A stretch of 64,000 nt of DNA from the NCBI GenBank assembly GCA_030549495.1, contig JAUIRK010000641.1, positions 310,001-374,000 on the forward strand, written 5' to 3'. The position numbers and the translations under genes are program-made. Position 1 is the first letter of the stretch. Each line of letters starts with the position of its first letter. Below are positions 57,785 through 64,000 of this stretch, one piece after another. Below the pieces are notes generated by a model. It was not told the origin of the DNA, ran no database searches, and worked only from the letters and a program-made list of their open reading frames with translations. The DNA is from Nectonema munidae. Taxonomy: Eukaryota; Nematomorpha; Nectonematoida; Nectonematidae.

Positions 57785-58265
57785 AGTTTTCCTTATTTTG
57801 CTCATCTCCTAATTTTAAATCTTTTTTCCGCATATCTCTTTCGACCACTTCTTTTCAAGTTATCTTTGGTCTCTTCTTACATTTACCCATACTTTGTTCT
57901 ATACTCTTTTTAAACTGTTTCATTGGTCTCTTATTCACATGGCCAAACCATTTTAATCTTTGCTTTTCCAAGACTTTATTTATTTCATCTACGACACATG
58001 CATCTTATTTTCTCATTGCTTATCCTAGATTTTAAAATTAATTTACCTAACATTCTTAGCATTCTCACTTCTTTTGTATTTAGTCTGTTTTTCTCAGCTT
58101 CTTTTAAAGCCAAACTTTGACCGCTATAAACTAAACTTGATGTGATACAACTTTTATACAGATAACCTTTTAAGTGTAAAGACAAAGTTTTATTGCACAA
58201 AAACAAAATACGGCTTAGGGATTTAAATTTCTTCCAAGCTAGTCTTATTCTATGGTTTACTAAAT
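57785..58265 (-). pseudogene. LINE reverse transcriptase C-terminal relic
   Basis: Minus-strand frames read VNHRIRLAWKKFKSLSRILF, LKGYLYKSCITSSLVYSGQS, LNTKEVRMLRMLGKLILKSR then ISNEKIR, followed in another frame by KQRLKWFGHVNKR. These are the thumb and C-terminal motifs (YGSETWALKK..., EMRMLRW..., RLRWFGHV) common in RTE/Jockey-type LINEs. Only the last part of ORF2 remains and it is broken by stops and a shift. Different lineage from LINE 1 and LINE 2 (no RNase H motifs). Confidence 0.7.
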
Positions 58266-58279
58266 TACCTCTACTCCCT

Positions 58280-59121
58280 CTACTGCAACCTTTTCATTTG
58301 TTGACTCTACAATCTTAGGGGTGAAACAAGTACCACACTAAAATTTTTTTGCTTTTGACAAACTATCCTTGATATTTGAACATCTATTATGTACGCATTA
58401 ATTACGATTTATACAAAAAATAGGAATTGCTTTTAACTCTTATACAAAGGTCTATCTTGGAAACTAAATTTTCGGTTTTTAATGAATCCTTTATTTTCAT
58501 CCATTTAGATTTAAAAATGAGATAAATTTATCCTAAATTATTTTTTCAGAAGTATTTTGTTTAAAAAATTTTTCCAAAAACTTTCTATTCATAATCTGAG
58601 CTTTGTTCCTTTACAAGGTATTTGTGTAATAAAAAAAGTTCACTCTTTAATTCTATAGAATATTTAAGCCTTTTTCAATGAGCGGCAAAAACACGACGTT
58701 AGATTAAAATGATAAACATTTTTTGCTGCATTTTTGCAACGTTGAACACTGAAGAGAGCGCCTATGAATTTATTATTCAATCGAACGATTATAAATATAA
58801 CTATTTTTAAAATAGGAGTTAGGATCGCAATATAATTCTTAGCACTTCGACTCCTTCTCAAAACAAGCGACTCCATTGGCTCCGGCTCCACAGCCGATTT
58901 CGACTCAATAAACGATTCCGACTCCTAAATTTTATTAAAAGCTCCACTTCTGCTCAAGCTCGTTTTTCTTTCTTTCCTATATACTCCGGAGACAGTAACC
59001 CTGCTCCTTCTAAATACCAGAAAGCAAAACGTCGTTCAATAAATGCTCATACTCTGTCGGCAAAGACCCCCTTAGATTCAAACCTCTCCCAGTAACCCCA
59101 TTGTAACCCATTGAAATTGCA
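58280..59121. other. Intergenic DNA with GACTCC-rich patch
   Basis: No gene seen. At 58845-58960 GACTCC/GGCTCC motifs recur (CGACTCCTTCTC, GCGACTCCATTGGCTCCGGC, CGATTCCGACTCC), related to the dispersed repeat at 53926 and 62187. Confidence 0.45.
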
Positions 59122-59772
59122 GGTCCAAGACGAAGAAATTGATGATAATGACCCTTATAAAAATGATAATAGAGCAAGAAAACTACTAGGTCTGAGACTT
59201 GCAAAATTGCCTAACTACTTTCCGATAGAAAAGCGCAACATCAAGGACAAACTCTTAATGAATTGCTATGATACTCTGACAGAAGTCATTGAATTTATAT
59301 TGACTAATCTCGCAGTTGCAATTCATGCAGCTGATAGAACCTGGAAAGAAGCTGAGATGTACGCCACATCTGATGAATTGGCAGAGGTAGAAATAAATCT
59401 ACATTTTCCATTCAACAACAAAAGGTTTTTAATAAGGGTAAAAAAAGATTTTTCTCACAAAAAAGAAAACGTAAACCGTTAGGAGTCCTTTTCCAGGGCC
59501 CGCTGCCCCCTGGCGAAGAATACAACTTTATGAACCCAGACAGCGAAAAGCTTAAAGATGTTCCTGACCCTTCTTGCCTTCCGAATATTTACAACATTGA
59601 AAAGTTTCCCTTTGCTGAAAGTGATCTAAACAGTCTTGACAATTTGCTATTGATAGAGCATGTTAATAAAATGGGAGTGAAATTGCACACTATTTACACC
59701 CCACTGAAAACTCAGAAAATGGGCAACGGAAGAAAAATGAGAAGATTGCACCCACTCCCTTCTCTTTCCTGA
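59122..59772 (+). other. Two unidentified open frames, possibly a split gene or element fragment
   Basis: TTGCAG precedes 59122 like an acceptor. The first frame (59122-59482) reads VQDEEIDDNDPYKNDNRARK, then LAKLPNYFPIEKRNIKDKLL, FILTNLAVAIHAADRTWKEA and EMYATSDELAEVEI. The second (59530-59772) reads MNPDSEKLKDVPDPSCLPNI, then IEHVNKMGVKLHTIYTPLKT. Its frame is open upstream to a basic segment KRKRKPLG that overlaps the end of the first. Composition is protein-like (acidic, few repeats), unlike noise. I recognise no family and no function is offered. It lies shortly before the mobile-element ORF relic at 60.7 kb and may belong to an element rather than the host. Confidence 0.4.
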
Positions 59773-59839
59773 GCATGCTTCCACACTTGAGACTGACGAT
59801 CTCCTTAAGATGCTTCTGATCTTCCTGAAGATTGTCATA

Positions 59840-60715
59840 ACTATAACCTCACACCGATATTTTTAAAATTACAACAAATTTGAAAAGGAAAAAGTCCGAT
59901 TCATTCATCAATAAAACAACCTAAATCTATTAATAATATTGAAAAAAATAGTAAACTGTAATCACTGAACACAAGCCATAACTATCATTAATTTATTTTA
60001 CCTATTTCAAAAATAAGTTTTCTATCATATGACACAAAAAAAGTTTAAAAAAAAGGTATGAAATTAAATTAAAAAAATTCATACATATAATAATCAAGAA
60101 ATTTATCGACATTTTAGATGTGTGAAAGAACGAAAAAAGGTCATTTCAAAAGATAATAATTTTTTTAAAAATATAAAAGTATATTCGCTAATTTTAACAA
60201 TTTCTGCCCTGATTTTATTTAAAAATTTGATTATTTAAAAAATGAAAAATTATTTAAAAAAACATTAACTATTAAAAAAATAGCAAAAATATAATTTGAA
60301 ATATACAATTTAATCACAATTAATTAAATCAGAAATACTAACTCTAAAATCAACCATATCACAAACACTAACTTTAAAATTTATCATTTTTTAAAAAGAT
60401 TAAATTTATCGGGGGCAGTTCTATACTGTAATAATTATTGTAAGTTTAAATTGTCGAAAAAATAGTCTAGAGGAAATTAAGCACATTAACAAAAACTTTC
60501 AAAAATATTACAGTTTCAATTGATCAAATTGTTTTATTATAATTTTAGCATATTATAATGTAGGAATTTTGCAATTTAAGCTACCAACTATTGAGAAAGT
60601 TAGGGAAACACAGGTTTGAATAATAATGTAATGTATAAATAACGTTTCTGGGACAATTGCCGACAATAAAACTTCCCCTAATATATACATAATAAAACTT
60701 TCGGAAGCTTACCAT
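59840..60715. other. AT-rich spacer, nothing recognised
   Basis: Very AT-rich (runs of AAAAAATTC type), no coding frame or repeat end. Confidence 0.45.
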
Positions 60716-60719
60716 CATC

Positions 60720-61849
60720 AGATTATAAAATTGATGCAAGTGATAACGATGAATAATTTCAAGTTGATTTTTCCGATCAAAATAAACTATTCAATAAATC
60801 AGAATTAAATGATCTTATTAGAGATCTAGGTCTTTCGAAAGAACTCTCTGAAGTTCTAGCCTCACTTCTAAAACAGAAAAATGCCTTACAAAAAGATGTT
60901 AAAATAAGATTTTACCGTAATAGAGAAAAAACTTACTTAATTTTTTTTAAAAATGACAAATAATTCATATTTTGCTCTGATATTCCTTGTTTATTGAAAT
61001 GTATGGGTGTGGAGTGCTATGCCATAAATGAATGGAGACTTTTTATTGACAGCTCCATGAAAAGTTTGAAATGTGTATTGCTTCATAACAAAAATATTAT
61101 ACAAAGTACCCGTGCTTTTTATGCTTATGGAATAGTCGTGCCAAAGAAGAACATTATACTCAAAAACATTGGCCTAGAAGAGAAGAGATTACAATTGGAA
61201 AAGAAAATATAAAAAATAACCGCTTGTTAAAAAAGAGAAAATTATTTTCTCTCCTCTTCATATAAAACTTGGGTTTATAAAACAACTTGTAAGAGCTTTA
61301 GATAAAAAAGAGGGTTGCTTTCTATTTATATTGAAAGCATTACCCCATTTAAGTTATGAAAAAATAAAAGCTGGTGTTTTTGATAGAAAGCACATAAGAA
61401 AACTTTTGAAAAGCCATGGTTTTATGGACATAATGATTGTGAATGAAAAGAAAGCATGGAAGGCATTTGTAGCTCTTGTTGATGGTTTTTTAGGAAATAA
61501 AAAAGATGAAAATTATGTAACTTTAATTAAAACTTTAATAGAAAGCTATCGTGATTTTGGCTGTAATATGAGTGTGAAGCTACATTTTCTTAATAGCCAC
61601 CTTGAGAAATTTCTTGAAAATTTTGAAGCTGTAAGTGAAGAGCAGGGAGAGCGCTTCCACCAAAGTTTGAAAGTCATGGAAGAAAGGTATCAAGGTCGAT
61701 GGAATGAAAATATGATTGCTGATTATTGTTGGAGTATTCAAAGAGACGATATAAATGTTAAATTTTCAGCAAAATTTTTGTTGACCAGTGATCTGTCGCA
61801 TACAGGAGTTCGTGTCTGGGCCGTTGTCATACAGCAAGAAACGTCTTGA
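60720..61849 (+). pseudogene. Relic of an arthropod-widespread mobile-element ORF, broken
   Basis: Segments NKSELNDLIRDLGLSKELSE, AINEWRLFIDSSMKSLKCVL, LPHLSYEKIKAGVFDRKHIR, GNKKDENYVTLIKTLIESYR, CNMSVKLHFLNSHLEKFLEN and SEEQGERFHQSLKVMEERYQ plus GRWNENMIADYCWSIQRDD match, from memory, a multi-copy ORF family (EWRLFIDSS...GERFHQD...MEERYQGRW...ADYCW) abundant in spiders, aphids and crustaceans. Its element class is not known to me. The central third seen in relatives (sugar of conserved Cys/His and GGYTKYPCFLC-type block) is missing here, and the remainder is in several frames, so it is a fossil. It is best taken as one copy of a repeat, not a host gene. Confidence 0.65.
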
Positions 61850-62186
61850 ATTAGATTTACTTGTCATTTCAATCAAGATCATGGAAAGTGAGTGGTTTTG
61901 GTGAAAATTTGTTTGCTCGCTGGTTGTGGATGGTCCTCTTGCATGTCCAGCCTCACTGAAGAAAAGCTATTGGCTGGCTTGTCATTTGTGTTTTTAGCCC
62001 TGTCCTTCATAACATTACGAGCTTTGCAGATTTTTATCTTCGTTTTATCTAGTATCATTTCCATTTCACTGAGAATGAGGCCCCATTGCTCTATCAATTT
62101 ATTAGCCATTTTAGCCCAAAAAAGTTTTTAAATTTCAATGAAACTGAAATATTTCATCAATAACACTTTCTAAACGTTATCCAGTC

Positions 62187-62470
62187 AACCAGGGTTGTGG
62201 AGTCGAAAAAATATTTAGCGACTTGGAATTTTTGAATTTTTCTACTCTATTCCGACTTGATCTATTTGTAATTTTTGAGGCTGCAACTCCATTTATGTAT
62301 ATTTTTTTAACATTAAAATTTTGCGATTGACTTTAAAAATTTATAATTATGCAGCTTCAACTTTTCTCTTTCAAATATTATAAATCTCTGAAAAGTGTGG
62401 TGACATGTACCATATTTCAAGGACATTAGTGAATGTCTATTTTAACAAAATTGTTGATCTATTTTCTTAA
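62187..62470. repeat. GACTCC-type dispersed repeat, copy 2
   Basis: Starts near CAGGGTTGTGGAGTCG and shares with 53940-54170 and 57555-57610 the sequences CTATTTGTAATTTT, ACTCCATTTATGTAT, TTATAATTATGC and TCAAATATTATAAATCTC. Unlike that copy it is not split by a hAT. Confidence 0.5.
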
Positions 62471-63450
62471 ACATTATTTAGATGTTCTATTGGTTTGTAT
62501 TTGTAGTTTCAAAAAGATTTTCAAAGATTTACAATGTAAAAAAGTGTCTATGAAATATACCACTGTTGCAAAAACGCAACGCAAAGTTTTAACATGTTTT
62601 TATTCAATAAAAAATAGCTTTATCTACTTTTTTTATCATAGAATTTATATTTTAAAATAAAAGTGATAACTGTGCTGCTTTATTTCAATTATTTTTTTCT
62701 GAACAATATAAAAACTTCAACGGTAAATACTTTATATCAAACATTGAAAAGATAAAAAAAAATTTCTTTAAGAATAAAGTGATAATAGTATTTTTCATCT
62801 CCAAATCAATTTTTATTTTTTGATTTGAGTCTTAACTTTCAAAAAATACCAAATTTAAAACTTATTGTTCAATGTTTCCGTGTGATTAATCGCAACACTG
62901 GATTAGTGTGTAAAAAACAGTGTTGCAATGATTTGTATAGTTTATAACATTACCATTTTGTTTTATATATGACGCTATGCATGGATGGAAGTTATGTATT
63001 TGTTTTTTTTTTATTGATAATGTCAAACTATATGTGTACTGACTAATGAATGGATATTTTAAACGTCATACTTTGGATCTTCATAAGTGATGTGTTTCTA
63101 TCAAACTATATGTGGGTAAATGAACTAAATGTACTTTTTAAACGTCATATGTCAAAAGTTTTTTGATAGCTATTTTTCTCATAATAAATATATACATAGA
63201 TAATAATTGTTTTATACGTTATATAACGGATGTTTGTAGTGATTTACTTTTAGATGAATTTTATCAGCACGCCAAAAAGTGTTTTGATGTCATAGACCAG
63301 CAGTGTTTCCGTAGTGACGTGTTTGTCACTTAGCATGCGTATATAAATGCGTCTTTTGCACATTGAGTTCATTTTGCATTTTTGAAATTCTTTTTACCGT
63401 TATAAGTATTTTACAGTTTCTTGATTGTAATTTGCAAAAGTTATTAAAAG
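62471..63450. other. AT-rich sequence upstream of the piggyBac relic
   Basis: No gene recognised. TCAAACTATATGTGKGTA and AAACGTCATAY occur twice (about 63025-63070 and 63100-63150), a short imperfect tandem duplication. The element's left terminus could lie here but no TTAA-plus-CCC end was recognised. Confidence 0.4.
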
Positions 63451-64000
63451 ATAATGGAAAAAAGGTTTAATCTTTAATTGAATGAAGCCCTTGATTTAAT
63501 TATTAATAATAATTAAGAAGCTTCACTTTATATAACACCTCCTGCTAATGAATCAAAAAATTTTGAAACCGATGAAGACTCTACAGATGATAAAAACAAT
63601 CAAGAAAATAATGTTTCAAACTTTTCTCGTAATATGCTGGAAAGTGAAGCAGAAATTGTTTTTTACGATGTTGAAGAAGACGATATAAGTTATGATGAAA
63701 GTTTTGATTCTAATGTAGAATCATGGGTAGATGGAAAAGTGTTGAATTTGAAACTACTTCAAAATCATCAGACTGATGAGACATCTGCTTCAAGTTTCAA
63801 TACCACATTTGAATCAGCTTCCCAAGTATTTAATTTATTTTTTTTCAATGATATAATATTAGAAAAATAGTTAAGTTTTCTAAAACATATGCGGTCTTTA
63901 AAAACTCTAATTTTTTTTATAAGTATGAAGAGTTGAAGGTTTTTTTTCCATTATAATTTTAAGTGGTTATGTCAAATGTCGAAAAAGGTGTATACATTGG
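63451..64000 (+). pseudogene. piggyBac-like transposase, N-terminal part, broken and cut by the window end
   Basis: Starts MEKRFNL at 63451. After two early in-frame stops comes a long acidic, Asp/Glu/Ser-rich N-terminal region (ESKNFETDEDSTDDKNNQEN, EIVFYDVEEDDISYDESFDS), then FNLFFFNDIILEK and, in a shifted frame, KIVKFSKTYAV. The acidic head followed by a FFxDExLExIVxxTNxYA-like motif is the standard start of piggyBac transposases (DDE_Tnp_1_7 family). The catalytic DDD core would lie beyond 64000. At least two stops and one shift are present. Confidence 0.6.

Noticed and set aside
61879-62131. Overlapping open frames on both strands (76 and 79 aa)
   Set aside because: The minus frame (MANKLIEQWGLILSEMEMIL) looks slightly protein-like, but nothing supports one strand over the other; probably part of the neighbouring element relic.
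63451-64000. Acidic ORF as a host nuclear protein
   Set aside because: The FFFNDIILEK-type motif after an acidic head and the in-frame stops fit a decayed piggyBac transposase better, though the window ends before the catalytic core.

Overview
The window is AT-rich animal nuclear DNA. Two intron-containing host genes can be assembled across it from GT..AG splice sites and matching reading phase; the rest is mostly DNA transposons, LINEs, a SINE family and short non-autonomous elements, often nested. The animal is probably an invertebrate. The relic at 60.7-61.8 kb belongs to an ORF family I remember mainly from arthropods, and the hAT/Tigger load fits a repeat-rich arthropod. I cannot name the species.

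Host genes. (1) + strand, 0.83-8.14 kb: a BTB-BACK-Kelch (KLHL-type) gene of nine proposed exons, 579 aa. Its last exon lies 4.0 kb beyond the previous one, across an intron holding a complete Tigger element. (2) - strand, 53.77-31.18 kb: mitochondrial glycerol-3-phosphate dehydrogenase (GPD2), rebuilt here as 15 coding exons and 732 aa with every splice phase consistent. It keeps the FAD-binding N-terminus and one intact EF-hand; the first EF-hand has lost its calcium ligands. (3) A 150-aa single-exon ORF at 14.78-15.23 kb (-) may be a small mitochondrial membrane protein.

Mobile DNA by region. 4.6-7.4 kb: a TTAA-flanked MITE touching a 2.69-kb Tigger. 8.3-9.5 kb: a deleted hAT copy. 10.1-13.3 kb: three-deep hAT nesting (old fragment, 2.83-kb hAT, 414-bp hAT MITE). 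16.5-27.6 kb: a GTF2IRD2-like hAT carrying a Harbinger-like MITE; its two ends may lie 11 kb apart around a pogo-type MITE and two G-poor LINEs with RNase H. Inside GPD2: hAT copies, a 554-bp long-TIR element, TTAA MITEs. 53.9-57.6 kb, upstream of GPD2: a 3.3-kb hAT with a perfect 8-bp target duplication, itself hit twice by an unusual element with 42-bp subterminal repeats. 57.8-64 kb: a LINE RT tail, an arthropod-type mobile ORF relic and the start of a broken piggyBac gene.

The two host genes show no functional link. The most unusual material is the 42-bp-repeat element family (55.1 and 56.5 kb), whose insertions are documented by empty-site comparison, and the layered insertion history that the target duplications let one read.
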